Source: Rhizobium sp. CF080 (lineage in GTDB: Bacteria; Pseudomonadota; Alphaproteobacteria; Rhizobiales; Rhizobiaceae). From it: 64,000 nt of DNA. The position numbers and the translations under genes were made by a program. The stretch covers positions 1 to 64,000 of the forward strand of contig NZ_AKKC02000005.1 of the NCBI RefSeq assembly GCF_000282095.2, written 5' to 3'. The notes under the pieces were generated by a model. That model saw only the letters and a list, made by a program, of their open reading frames with translations, had not been told where the DNA came from and did no database searches. Below are positions 33,619-42,407 of this stretch, piece by piece. How positions within the stretch are numbered: the stretch's first letter is position 1; each line of letters begins with the position of its first letter.

Positions 33619-35847
33619 TTAACCCTTTGAGGACGTGTCCAAACGCACGACGTTTCCGAGCTGAACAGTCTTCAATCGCTCGGCTGCCAGAGCAGCAGCC
33701 AAGTCTTCGTTCTTGAATGGCTTGGCGACGACGGGACGGGCAATCTCCAGGCCAGCCTCGAGCTTGTCGCTATACCCCGTCATAAGCACGACCGGCAGGC
33801 GGGTGTCCTTTCGTGCTATTGCCTCGGCGAGCTCGATCCCGGACATCTCCGGCATCATAATGTCGCTCACGACAGATTCGACGTCGGGATGGCGCTCCAG
33901 GATGCCCAGAGCCTCCGCGCCGCTCGAGGCAGTGTAAATGGTCGGAACCAGTCCGTCCAAGGCAAGTCGGACGGACTCGAGCGATGCTGGCGTGTCGTCG
34001 ACGATCAGAATCGTCTTCGGAAGATCAAGCTCCGGGCCCTCGTGCTCGCGTGGCATCCGGGGCGCGGTTGATTTCGGAAGCATGAGAATGAATGCGCTCC
34101 CATGGCCGATCAAGCTGGTGGCCTTGACGGTGCCGCCCGCGGCTTTGGCGAAGCTGTGAACCTGGGTCAACCCCAGGCCCGCCCGCCCGTTTTCCTTTGT
34201 GGAAAAGAACGGTTCGAACACGCGTAACAGGTCGGGGGGTTCGACGCCTTTGCCGGTGTCCGTAACCGTGAGCGCTACAAACTCGCCGCGAAGCATAGGA
34301 TCTACCGTGGCGCCTTGCGGTACGTTCCTGGCTGAGACAGTGACCCGGCCACCATTTTGCATGGCTTCTCGCGCATTGGTCAGAAGATTGATCAGCGCGA
34401 TTTCGAGACCGGCAGGATCCGCATGAACGGGCCAGAGGTCGTTCGGGACATTGACATCCATGACAATGGCATCGTTGAGCGCCTGTCGAAGAAGCGGCTC
34501 CAGGTCCGCAAGCTTGCCATCCAGTTCGATATGCGTGGCCCCCTGATTGGAGCGTCTCGAAAACGACAGGAGGCGTTGGGTGATTGCCTTTCCCCGCGCC
34601 ACACCGTCGGACATATGTCCAAGGAACTGCGTTACCCGCTGCTCATCGTTCCTGCGCCGCTTGATGCCTTCGACCCCCGACTGAAACACCATCAGCAGAT
34701 TGTTGAAATCATGCGCTGCCTGACCCGTGAGTTTTCCCAACGCATCCATCCGCTGCCAGTTGGCTATGCTTTCCCGTTCGCGATGACGAGCATTAACTTC
34801 CCGATGAAGGAGAACTGCTGCTGCGCCCGAAAGCAAGAGGGTGAAACAGCAGCCAGCAATGAGCAGCATCCAAGCCTTTCGGGCCAGTTGATCGTATTCC
34901 GCGAGCGGGATACCCACCCTCACCCGCCACGGCGTTTCTTCCAACGCGACCTCGGCAACACGCAGGTCACCGCCCGCCTTCAGATTTGCCAGACCGACAC
35001 CGCTCCCTGAGAAACGAGCAAATTCGTCTCCTTTCTTGCCGGCAAGCTCTGGTGAGCCGGTCGATGCCACCAGCCGATCTTGCCCATCGACAATCCAGGC
35101 GGGCCAAGTGTCGGGAAGACCCGTTGCATGAAGCAGGTTCGTCACCATTGCCGGGCGGATCACTGCCGACAGGACGGCCCGCAGCTTGTCCTTTCTTTCG
35201 ATCGGTACCCGGATCGCAAATGCGGCTTGCCCTTTCGGTCCGATGACGATGTTTCCGATGACGCCCTCCCCGGATCGAAGCAGTCTGTCGTAGCTCTCGG
35301 TATCGATCACGCGCCGGCTTGATGACGCTTCAAGCGGCGGGAGAGACAAGACCACATTGCCCACTTCGTCCGAAACACGGATCTGCTCCCAGCCGGGAAC
35401 GCGCTCACGCAGACGGCGAGCGGTCTCCGTAAAGCTGGAGCGCGAGACAGGAAGATCGAAGCGCGGTGAATCCGCAATCACCGACAACAGCTGGATCTGG
35501 GTGTTCAATTCGCGCTGGACGGTTGCCGCGATCGTCGCAGCCCTCGCCCGGACGCCCTCATCGAGCGACTTGCGTTGCTCGGCAACGAAGAACCACCCCA
35601 TTCCGGCTGCCAGAATGATGACGGGTATGAGCGAGGCGCTGAGAAGAAGGAGCGCTGGCCGAGCTCTGTTCAAGCGATATCCCAAATAATATTCTTCAAG
35701 CGGTATGACATAAGCTCCCGCGCAAAACTTGCAAGCAGCTTGGCCCCGGCACGTCGCCTGGCTGTCCGCGTGGCAATGGAGCAACGGTGCCGATTGCCAC
35801 CAGCAAGGATCAAGGCCCGATGGCTGAGGCCAGGGTCGCGAGCCCAC
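33619..35847 (-). CDS. Hybrid sensor histidine kinase with receiver
   Basis: Up to 742 residues. TM1 (ALLLLSASLIPVIILAAGMG, about 65-85), a periplasmic Cache-like sensor (about 90-340), TM2 (MLLIAGCCFTLLLSGAAAVL, about 330-352), HisKA with the phospho-His in LTGQAAHDFNNLLMVF, HATPase with N box (NLLTNAREAM), G1 (VTDTGKGVEPPDL), F (FEPFFSTK) and G2 (GRAGLGLTQVH) motifs, and a C-terminal receiver (TILIVDD; VVSDIMMPEMSGIEL; VVAKPF). The first 54 residues from 35847 are not family-like; a TTG at 35685 (LGYRLNRARPALLLL) is a better start. The AHDFNN box is that of rhizobial stress kinases; the signal is unknown. Confidence 0.93.
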   Translation of the reverse strand: MGSRPWPQPSGLDPCWWQSAPLLHCHADSQATCRGQAACKFCAGAYVIPLEEYYLGYRLNRARPALLLLSASLIPVIILAAGMGWFFVAEQRKSLDEGVRARAATIAATVQRELNTQIQLLSVIADSPRFDLPVSRSSFTETARRLRERVPGWEQIRVSDEVGNVVLSLPPLEASSSRRVIDTESYDRLLRSGEGVIGNIVIGPKGQAAFAIRVPIERKDKLRAVLSAVIRPAMVTNLLHATGLPDTWPAWIVDGQDRLVASTGSPELAGKKGDEFARFSGSGVGLANLKAGGDLRVAEVALEETPWRVRVGIPLAEYDQLARKAWMLLIAGCCFTLLLSGAAAVLLHREVNARHRERESIANWQRMDALGKLTGQAAHDFNNLLMVFQSGVEGIKRRRNDEQRVTQFLGHMSDGVARGKAITQRLLSFSRRSNQGATHIELDGKLADLEPLLRQALNDAIVMDVNVPNDLWPVHADPAGLEIALINLLTNAREAMQNGGRVTVSARNVPQGATVDPMLRGEFVALTVTDTGKGVEPPDLLRVFEPFFSTKENGRAGLGLTQVHSFAKAAGGTVKATSLIGHGSAFILMLPKSTAPRMPREHEGPELDLPKTILIVDDTPASLESVRLALDGLVPTIYTASSGAEALGILERHPDVESVVSDIMMPEMSGIELAEAIARKDTRLPVVLMTGYSDKLEAGLEIARPVVAKPFKNEDLAAALAAERLKTVQLGNVVRLDTSSKG

Positions 35848-35849
35848 CG

Positions 35850-35921
35850 GTATTCATGTTTTGTGGTATCACCCACCGCCTGTTTAGCCTTACCCGTAAG
35901 CTCATTGGCCGCGCGGCGCAT
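35850..35921 (-). pseudogene. CsbD-like N-terminal fragment
   Basis: RAANELTGKAKQAVGDTTKH matches the opening repeat of CsbD-family stress proteins. The frame then becomes incoherent and runs into the kinase region, so only a fragment remains. Confidence 0.4.
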
Positions 35922-36044
35922 GCAAGTTTGCTATCCGATCAAACGCCGGGGAAGTCCATTGCAGGCCGCTTCACGACGCGCCTGATACAACGACTGAGCA
36001 TGCGCCGCTTCGTTTCCGCTGTGGCCACAGAGTGCTTTCGCGGC

Positions 36045-36263
36045 TCAGATGGGTTCTGACGAACAAGCGGAGGACTTGAACCGCCTCGGGAGGCGGCCGG
36101 GAACAAATATGCCATGGACGCTTCTCACCACCAACAAGTCACCGTTCAAAGGCATCGGTGCACCGAACAAGCATCCCGATTTCGTCTGGCCGAAGCCGGA
36201 ACTCGCCGCGGGCTTTCCAATCGCCATCGCATTGTTTGAGACCTGCTCCCATCTGTCCGTCAT
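36045..36263 (-). CDS. Uncertain small protein
   Basis: 72 residues: MTDRWEQVSNNAMAIGKPAA, SSGFGQTKSGCLFGAPMPLN, GDLLVVRSVHGIFVPGRLPR. It starts 8 bases after the upstream DUF982 gene ends on the same strand. The middle looks like real protein; the tail is basic and less coherent. Confidence 0.35.
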   Translation of the reverse strand: MTDRWEQVSNNAMAIGKPAASSGFGQTKSGCLFGAPMPLNGDLLVVRSVHGIFVPGRLPRRFKSSACSSEPI

Positions 36264-36270
36264 CGGGCCA

Positions 36271-36570
36271 TCAACGCACGTACGGATCTTTATCCGGGCG
36301 CCGGGGAGACGCGATGATGACGTCACTTTCCGGCGCCAGCAGATCGTGTTTCTCGGCAAAGGCGGCAAACAGACCGCGGGCGGTCTCCGCTTCGATTTCA
36401 CCGCGTAGCGCGGCTCCGCATGCCTTTAAGGCAATCGCATGGGCCGCGTCTCGGAGCGACACCGGCCACTCAGAGAGGTGACGGTAGGCGTCCATGACCC
36501 CGCGCACCTCGGCTGGAAAACCAAGTCCGACAAGGATAGAGACAGGCTGTCTGAACATATCGGGTTTCAT
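36271..36570 (-). CDS. DUF982 protein
   Basis: 99 residues. FRQPVSILVGLGFPAEVRGV, MDAYRHLSEWPVSLRDAAHA, IALKACGAALRGEIEAETAR, GLFAAFAEKHDLL fits DUF982 with an additional 15-residue basic tail. GGAGAAGACG precedes ATG 36570. Function unknown. Confidence 0.82.
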   Translation of the reverse strand: MKPDMFRQPVSILVGLGFPAEVRGVMDAYRHLSEWPVSLRDAAHAIALKACGAALRGEIEAETARGLFAAFAEKHDLLAPESDVIIASPRRPDKDPYVR

Positions 36571-36627
36571 CGTCTTCTCCTTCCCAATGGGCGCCGCCGC
36601 AACGGCGCCCTGGTCGATAGGATTGCT

Positions 36628-37101
36628 TTAAGCGGCCTTCTGCCCTTCGATCTGCGCCAGGAGAGCCGACGTCAGAGCGGGTCCACTCTGGATCGAGATC
36701 TTCCGCGGCTTCAATGCCTCCGGAATCTCGCGGACTAGATCGATCGACAGGAGACCATTGTTCAGATCGGCCCGGTTCACCCTGACATGATCAGCAAGCT
36801 CGAACCGGTGCTCGAACGGCCGACCGGCAATGCCACGATGCAGGTAGCCATCCGCGGATGTCTCCTGCTTCTTGCCGGTGACAGTGAGCAGATTGGACTG
36901 GAACGTAATGTCGAGATCATCCTGGGCGAAGCCCGCCACCGCGATCGAGATCCGGTAGTTATCGTCACCGGTCTTGACAATGTCGTAGGGCGGCCAGTCG
37001 CTGATCGCGCGGGCGCGCTGGGCGTTTTCCAAAAGATTAAAGACCCGGTCGAAGCCGACGCTCGAGCGGAAAAGCGGTGCATAGTCGTAAGATGTTGCCA
37101 T
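36628..37101 (-). CDS. Hsp20-family small heat-shock protein
   Basis: 157 residues of the IbpA-like class A rhizobial sHsp. The N-terminal arm reads SYDYAPLFRSSVGFDRVFNL, LENAQRARAISDWPPYDI; the alpha-crystallin domain spans about 30-125 (DNYRISIAVAGFAQDDLDIT; GYLHRGIAGRPFEHRFELAD; LNNGLLSIDLVREIPE), and the C-terminal extension has the PRKISI I-x-I-like motif. An ATP-independent holdase. AAGGAGG is 8 bases from ATG 37101, preferred over ATG 37107. No ROSE-type RNA thermometer was recognised upstream. Confidence 0.96.
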   Translation of the reverse strand: MATSYDYAPLFRSSVGFDRVFNLLENAQRARAISDWPPYDIVKTGDDNYRISIAVAGFAQDDLDITFQSNLLTVTGKKQETSADGYLHRGIAGRPFEHRFELADHVRVNRADLNNGLLSIDLVREIPEALKPRKISIQSGPALTSALLAQIEGQKAA

Positions 37102-37271
37102 AGCCATATCCTCCTTGAAGCAACATGGGTACGGATGCGCCGAGAGACGGCGCCTCCAGCAAGGCCAGCCCTTCATCAGCGGCTGGCGGCAATCGATTTG
37201 GTTTCTGAGATTTTTGGATTCAAGAGCGCCGCCGGAAAAAATTCTCCGGTTTTTGCCTTCGCCCGGGTCAT

Positions 37272-38303
37272 TCACTCAAGCGCATACACTGCAGCATTAT
37301 CTTGAACCTCGCGCAGACCTTTATAGGAGGCGTGGCGGAGGTTGCGGTCGTCGGTCCAGCCGCGGAATTCGATCTCGGCGATCAGGGTTGGTTGGGCAAA
37401 CACATAGTCCTTGCCTTTCAACGGAATGACCGGCGTCCGCGTCTTCAGCGTCTCAAGCGTCTTCTTAAGATAGGTGGCATCTTTTTCCTTGAAGCCCGTA
37501 CCCACGGCGCCGACATAGACCCAATCATGGCCACGTCGGCCTGCAAGCAGAAGGCTGCCGATCCCACCGCGAGCAGCGGCTGACTGCTCGTAGCCGACGA
37601 TCACGAAACTTTCGCTCTGAACGCATTTGATCTTGAGCCAATCTCCGGTGCGGCCGGATCGATAAGGACTGTCTCGATGTTTGGCAACAATACCTTCCAT
37701 TCCGAGAGAGCAAGCTTTCGCCAGCAATTCGTCGCCGTCACCCTCGGTTTCTTCGGAGAGCTGGATTGCGCCCGCAGCGCCTTCCAACAAGTCCTCCAGA
37801 AGGTGACGACGAACCACCAGCTCGGTCGTCGTCAGATCGTGTCCATCAAAATACAGGAGGTCGAAGGCAAACAGGACGGATTCCGTCGAGGCTCGTTTGC
37901 CACCGCGTCCGCCAAGAGAGCGTTGCAGGGCTCCGAAGTCGGATCGGCCCTGAGCGTTGAGCACGACGGCTTCACCATCGAGGATAGCGGTCCCTACTCC
38001 GAGTTCCATGGCGGCCGCGGCAATGGCCGGGAAACGATGCGTCCAGTCATGGCCACCGCGGGTGATGATCCGCACGCCTTTCGGCTCGATGTGGATCGCA
38101 AGGCGATAACCGTCCCACTTGATTTCGTAGGCCCAGTCCGGCCCGGTCGGCGGCGCCGTCTTCAACAACGCCAGGCAGGGTTCGATCCGATCGGGCATAG
38201 GATCGAACGGGAGGCTAGGCTGCGCCGGATCGCGCTTACGCCTCGGGTGAGATTTCGCGGTGAATGAACCGTCCTGCAGAAGTGGCTTGGCGCGCTTGCT
38301 CAT
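37272..38303 (-). CDS. ligD: ATP-dependent DNA ligase, LigD ligase-only form
   Basis: 343 residues. It contains the nucleotidyltransferase domain with motif I YEIKWDGYRLAIHI (adenylated Lys), motif III AILDGEAVVL, motif IIIa VLFAFDLLYFDG, motif IV GMEGIVAKHRDSPYRSGRTG, and motif V WLKIKC, followed by an OB domain (about 245-340) with EIEFRGWT. The polymerase and phosphoesterase domains of full LigD are absent, as in several rhizobial ligD paralogues. It begins 2 bases after the degenerate ku, so the pair was an end-joining operon; the intact ku genes at 1000-2727 could supply Ku function. Confidence 0.95.
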   Translation of the reverse strand: MSKRAKPLLQDGSFTAKSHPRRKRDPAQPSLPFDPMPDRIEPCLALLKTAPPTGPDWAYEIKWDGYRLAIHIEPKGVRIITRGGHDWTHRFPAIAAAAMELGVGTAILDGEAVVLNAQGRSDFGALQRSLGGRGGKRASTESVLFAFDLLYFDGHDLTTTELVVRRHLLEDLLEGAAGAIQLSEETEGDGDELLAKACSLGMEGIVAKHRDSPYRSGRTGDWLKIKCVQSESFVIVGYEQSAAARGGIGSLLLAGRRGHDWVYVGAVGTGFKEKDATYLKKTLETLKTRTPVIPLKGKDYVFAQPTLIAEIEFRGWTDDRNLRHASYKGLREVQDNAAVYALE

Positions 38304-38305
38304 TT

Positions 38306-38999
38306 TCAGTCCGCGTATCGGTTGCGAGCGACTTCCACAAGGCATCCATTGTTGATGACGCTAATCAGTGCGGGCGTTTTCGCCTCGACCGTCCACGACT
38401 TCTTCAGCGCCTTCTTCTCGCCGGCGATGATATCAAGCAGTGGATCCTGCACCGAGTCGATAACCACCTTCGGATTCCAGGGCTGGTTCTGCTTTTCGAT
38501 CAGTTGCTCCACTAATGGCATCATCTTCTGCATTTTCTGTTCATGGCCAATGCCGACGAGATAGGGTATCCTCGTCACGGACTTCCCCGTAGCGCAACGT
38601 CCAGAGCGCGATACCATTATCCCGTGGCTCAAGCATGACGGCGCGCTCGCGGCGGGTCATGACCAGCCGGGAGATGCCGACCATGTCATGGGACTCCATC
38701 GCGTCGAGTGACCCCGAAAGCCTCTTTGAGATATAGATTGTCTTCGTACCGTCGAGGGCGACGTTTTCCAACTCCTCACCTTCGGGGATGATGTATTCGT
38801 CCCCACCACGTTGGTCGCCTTTGACCTCGCCCTCTTTCTTGACCTCGTCGCCGGTGACAAAAATGGCGTAGCGGCCGACGACGTGGTTCTGAGTGAACGT
38901 AATGCACTCCGACGATGAAGCCGCGGTGTAGAGTGCGACCGGACAGGCGACGTCTCCGAACTTAATGACGGCTTTCCGATTCGCTCGCGGGACGACCAT
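38306..38999 (-). pseudogene. ku: Degenerate third ku gene
   Basis: From ATG 38999 it reads ANRKAVIKFGDVACPVALYT, the normal Ku start, but the central barrel is shortened: about 60 residues between the N-terminal strand and DGTKTIYISKRL are missing or scrambled. It then matches Ku again (ISRLVMTRRERAVMLEPRDN, GIALWTLRYG) until a frameshift near 38560. The overlapping frame supplies MMPLVEQLIEKQNQPWNPKV and the Lys-rich tail to 38306. One indel plus an internal deletion make it non-functional as read. Confidence 0.8.
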
Positions 39000-39053
39000 G
39001 ACGCAGGGGCTCCTGAGATGACCAGTGCGATTCAAACAAATGGGCATGCAATT

Positions 39054-39074
39054 GTTCCCAGCCGAAACGAATCA
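39054..39074 (-). promoter_or_regulatory. Conserved ku promoter block, second copy
   Basis: On the minus strand TGATTCGTTTCG is followed five bases later by GGAAC, the same arrangement as at 925-945. The distance from GGAAC to the start codon is 54 bases in both places. Confidence 0.6.
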
Positions 39075-39153
39075 TTTTTCAATAACTTAGCCCGTCGACC
39101 GCGCGTCTTTTGCGAGTCTCCGCTAGACCCATGATTCTCATGCATCTTTTGGT

Positions 39154-39372
39154 ATGACGCGCGTTTATTCGAGCAGCAACCAGAAGGATCACCGCGATAG
39201 CAAGCGCAAACTGATCGATACCGGTACCGACAAACGCTATGTCCGCCGTGACGAGGACGGCAGATTCAAGGAAAGCGTCGACGTTTCCCGATCTCTATCC
39301 GCTGACGCCCGGCATGATGCCAAACACGACCAGAAACCCGGTCAAAGTGACAAGGGCGACTACAAGTGCTGA
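39154..39372 (+). CDS. Small basic/acidic stress-type protein
   Basis: 72 residues, highly charged: KRKLIDTGTDKRYVRRDEDG, RFKESVDVSRSLSADARHDA, then a Lys/Asp-rich tail. The xLIDTGTDKRYVRRDxxGxFKE motif recurs in small hypothetical proteins across proteobacteria. It is probably disordered. Function unknown. Confidence 0.72.
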   Translation: MTRVYSSSNQKDHRDSKRKLIDTGTDKRYVRRDEDGRFKESVDVSRSLSADARHDAKHDQKPGQSDKGDYKC

Positions 39373-39486
39373 TCAAGCCGGCCTCAGACCGCCTTGCCTG
39401 CGCAGTAAGACCCAAGAAGGGGCGACTTCCTTCTCTGAGGAGCCTGCTTTTTTTTACCTGCTTTTTCCAAACGCAACCGGCATTGG

Positions 39487-40068
39487 CTACCTTCCGGTTG
39501 CGGAATTCATTTCGCGAAAGGTGATCGAATAACGAAGCTGGTCGACCGGCGGGATAGAATGCTCCCAGAGGGTTCTCGCTTCCCCGGCCATGACATAGGC
39601 CGACCCTGGTTCTAGAATGATCGAGCTGCGCTGCCACTTATCGCCCTGGCGCCGCCTCATCCTGAATGTGCATGGAGACAGAAGCGAAATACCGACCAAC
39701 CGACCGAAGACGAATTTATCCCTGTGCCAGCCAATCGGAGCTCCGGGACCATACTCGGTGACCAAAGCTTGTTCCAATAGGTCGGGTTCAATGCCGGCAA
39801 AACCGCCGGCAATCTCGCGCACGGGCAAAAGAAAGGGCGGAATGTCTTCGCCTTTTCGGACGCGCTCCGTTTCAAAGTCGTATTTCCAGCCGAACGAGAC
39901 CGTCCTGCGCTTGCCTTCGAAACCGTGGAAATCAAACGCCTTGAGCGGCAGCTCGGGCATCTTTTCCAGGATGGCCTGCTGCAGATTGTCGGGAACGACG
40001 TCCGGCGTATAGCGAAATCCATCCGGCAGAGACGGTTCGATCGCCCCAAAGAGGTCATGCTGTTCCAT
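39487..40068 (-). CDS. AlkB-like 2OG-Fe(II) dioxygenase
   Basis: 193 residues, double-stranded beta-helix dioxygenase of the AlkB superfamily. Iron ligands: H and D in GWHRDKFVFG, distal H in LWEHSIPPV; the 2-oxoglutarate Arg is in LRYSITFREM. GPGAPIGWH and SAYVMAGEARTLWEHSIP are typical. AlkB-type enzymes remove methyl groups from N1-methyladenine and N3-methylcytosine, but this Rhizobiales branch (MEQHDLFG, GFRYTPDVV opening) may have other substrates. It fits the repair theme of the window. Confidence 0.9.
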   Translation of the reverse strand: MEQHDLFGAIEPSLPDGFRYTPDVVPDNLQQAILEKMPELPLKAFDFHGFEGKRRTVSFGWKYDFETERVRKGEDIPPFLLPVREIAGGFAGIEPDLLEQALVTEYGPGAPIGWHRDKFVFGRLVGISLLSPCTFRMRRRQGDKWQRSSIILEPGSAYVMAGEARTLWEHSIPPVDQLRYSITFREMNSATGR

Positions 40069-40104
40069 CGTGCTCGTGTGCCGCTCTCGAAGTTCCCAGT
40101 CGGT

Positions 40105-40299
40105 TCAATGGACTCTCGGCGTTTTCACTACGGTGGCGAAGTCCTCGGCGACCAGTTCGCTGACCGCGATCAGGATCTCCTCGCGGCTGAAGCCCGTTTT
40201 CAGTGCACTCCGAATAAGATCTTGCAGCTCAGGTTCAATGACGTCGCGGCAATCTTCCAGGCGTTCTTCGGAGATCGTTATGCTGGTGAGTTCTTCCAT
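40105..40299 (-). CDS. Small hypothetical protein
   Basis: 64 residues, acidic: EELTSITISEERLEDCRDVI, EPELQDLIRSALKTGFSREE, ILIAVSELVAEDFATVV. A two-helix pattern, coherent throughout. AAAGGA precedes the ATG. Unrecognised. Confidence 0.6.
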   Translation of the reverse strand: MEELTSITISEERLEDCRDVIEPELQDLIRSALKTGFSREEILIAVSELVAEDFATVVKTPRVH

Positions 40300-40360
40300 T
40301 CGTTCATCCTTTCAAAGGAAAATCGCCGCCGGGGGACACATGTACGGCGGCTTTTCGGTT

Positions 40361-40600
40361 CTATCGAGTGGAGGCCTTCCGCCTTGGCGCGGCGATCAAT
40401 CCTTCGCGCTGCAGCTTCTTGCGCGCAGCCTTGCGATGGCGGCTGATGGCCTGCGCTTTTTCCCGGATACGGCGTTCGGACGGCTTTTCGTAGGCGCGCC
40501 GCTCTTTCATTTCCTGAAACAGCCCTTCGCGCTGCATCTTCTTCTTCTTCAGTACCCTGATGGCCTGATCGATATTGTTGTCTCTGACGAGTAGCTGCAT
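40361..40600 (-). CDS. rpsU: Ribosomal protein bS21, accessory copy 2
   Basis: 79 residues: [61 protein letters not shown] bS21 that is longer at the N-terminal contact helix than many and clearly divergent from the 22495 copy in the C-terminal basic tail. AAGAGAAGACG precedes the ATG. Two extra bS21 paralogues in one accessory region suggest conditional ribosome remodelling. Confidence 0.92.
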   Translation of the reverse strand: MQLLVRDNNIDQAIRVLKKKKMQREGLFQEMKERRAYEKPSERRIREKAQAISRHRKAARKKLQREGLIAAPRRKASTR

Positions 40601-40628
40601 CGTCTTCTCTTTATTCTATCATTAAAGC

Positions 40629-40781
40629 TCAGCCGAGCTGATCGGCGATCAGTTCCTGCAGTTCATTGCGCGTGAGGAGGCAGGGATATGGTTTCCAGTT
40701 CTTGGTCGGCCGAACCACGGCCTCATCGCGCTCACGGGGCTTCACAACCGCGGATGTGGCAGCGACATTTGTGTTGTTCAA
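40629..40781 (-). CDS. Small protein with TTG start beside rpsU
   Basis: 50 residues from TTG 40781: NNTNVAATSAVVKPRERDEA, VVRPTKNWKPYPCLLTRNEL, QELIADQLG. AGAGGAAA lies 7 bases before the TTG. The C-terminal LTRNELQELIADQLG helix is well formed, and the gene ends 29 bases before rpsU on the same strand. Unrecognised. Confidence 0.5.
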   Translation of the reverse strand: MNNTNVAATSAVVKPRERDEAVVRPTKNWKPYPCLLTRNELQELIADQLG

Positions 40782-41058
40782 TACGTTTCCTCTGCCGCCA
40801 ATCGGCAGGCATCATCAATTCATGTTGAATTTGCCCGTCACGGACATCGGGGCAGGCGTTTACCGCCGCAGCAAAACGCCGGACGAATCCCAAGGGGTTG
40901 CCTAGTAAGTCCTGGATATGGGCACTCGCAAAGAACATTACAATCTTCCCCCGAGTGTGCCTTCGTGCGAAAGGGGGAAATCGTGGAGGGTCCCCAGTTA
41001 TTTGGCACCGGGGCTACACGGGAGCCCCGCTTCGGCGGTTCTTTTGGCCGTTACCTCA
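40782..41058. other. Intergenic with possible hairpin
   Basis: CGGGGCT-N7-AGCCCCG (near 41011-41031) followed by CTTCGGCGGTTCTTTT could terminate plus-strand transcription. No gene seen. Confidence 0.35.
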
Positions 41059-41060
41059 TA

Positions 41061-42213
41061 CCAACGAGCGTCATTTCTGACTCTTGCTGGATTCCCGAAG
41101 GACCCCGAATCTGAATCGATGTTGCAAACAGGAGGTTTGCGATGGGTTCAGCGCTTTCACTGCGACAGGATTTCGATGGTGTGGCCCTCCGGGGGCTCGC
41201 TCGTCAGGCAAAAGACGCCAATCAAGCCCGGCGCTTGTTGTCTCTGGCCTTGATTTATGATGGCGGATCACGTGCAGATGCGGCCCGGCTTGGCAGCGTC
41301 AGCGTGCAGATCGTGCGCGACTGGGTTGAGCGGTTCAATGCGCGCGGCGCCGATGGCTTGATCAACGGCAAGGCACCCGGCAGCCGATCGAAACTGAATG
41401 AGGCTCAGCGCCAGGCGCTGGCGAAGGTCGTAGAGCGCGGCCCCATTCCAGCAATCCATGGTGTCGTGCGCTGGCGCCGCAAGGACCTTGTGCAGTGGAT
41501 ATTCGAGGAGTTCCGCATCTCCATGGACGAGACGACGGTCCGGTCGTGAGTTGAAGGCGCTCGGCTTTGCCAAGCTCTCGGCCCGTCCACGCCATTATGC
41601 GCAGAACGAGTTGGAAAAGGATGCTTTTAAAAAGATTTCCCCGCCGCAGTGGCGGAAATCCAGAGCCGCCTCGCACCGGACACCCAAATCGAGCTTTGGT
41701 GGGCAGACGAAGCCAGAGTAGGGCAGAAGAACAAGATCACGCGACGGTGGGCTCGGCGCGGCACCAGACCAGTCGCCCCTTGTGATCAGCGCACGATGTG
41801 GGCCTATATCTTCGGTGCGATCTGCCCAAAGAAGGGCAAGGGTCCGGCCTTGTTCTGACCTATTGCGACACCGACGCCATGCAGCAGCATCTCGCCGAAA
41901 TCAGCATTGCCGTTGACGACGGCTCGCACGCAATCCTCATCCTTGATCAGGCAGGATGGCACACGACGCCGAAATTGAAGGTCCCGAACAACGTGACCTT
42001 GTTGTTCCTGCCGCCGAGATCACCGGAGCTGAACCCGGTCGAAAACATCTGGCAGTTCGTGCGAGATAACTGGCTCTCCAACCGAATCTTCAAAGACTAT
42101 GACGATATCGTCAACCACTGCGACGCCTGGAACAAGCCGGTCGAGCAGCCATGGAAAATCATGTCGATCGGACATCGCCAGTGGGCATAGCGGTCGCGAT
42201 CAGCGCTCGTTGG
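41061..42213 (+). mobile_element. IS630-family insertion sequence, copy 1
   Basis: 1153 bp bounded by CCAACGAGCG and CGCTCGTTGG inverted ends and flanked by TA on both sides (41059-41060, 42214-42215), the target duplication of IS630/Tc1 elements. In both copies the flanking base extends the apparent repeat to ATACCAACGAGCG. Direct orientation relative to copy 2 at 45785. Confidence 0.9.
41142..42190 (+). pseudogene. IS630 transposase, three frameshifts
   Basis: The N-terminal HTH half is intact to 41549 (ALIYDGGSRADAARLGSVSV, QIVRDWVERFNARGADGL). A shift near 41537 gives RELKALGFAKLSARPRHYAQ; a second near 41640 gives EIQSRLAPDTQIELWWADEA, RVGQKNKITRRWARRGTRP; a third near 41845 gives GLVLTYCDTDAMQQHLAEIS through ILILDQAGWHTTPKL and SPELNPVENIWQF. 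The DDE triad (WADE, LDQAGWH, NPVENIW) is recognisable. IS630 transposases can use one programmed frameshift; three are unlikely to be read through. Confidence 0.8.
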
Positions 42214-42407
42214 TATAACGTCTTCGAAGAAGATGCTCTGCATATAGCAGGATAATAAATATTCGGCCTTCATACACAAGGAACGTCTTAAGATCACAAG
42301 TTCAGTGTTTGGTACCTTGGATTTTATACACGCGCGAATTGTCATATTAAACTTTGTTCATTAAGCTATCCGCCGTAAGTTTCATCAGCTACTATTCGGG
42401 CTCTGAT

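Noticed and set aside
34357..35010. 217-codon plus-strand frame over the histidine kinase
   Set aside because: Antisense to intact HisKA/HATPase motifs.
35670..35921. Intact CsbD gene
   Set aside because: Only the first about 24 codons resemble CsbD; the remaining frame is incoherent and runs into the kinase region.
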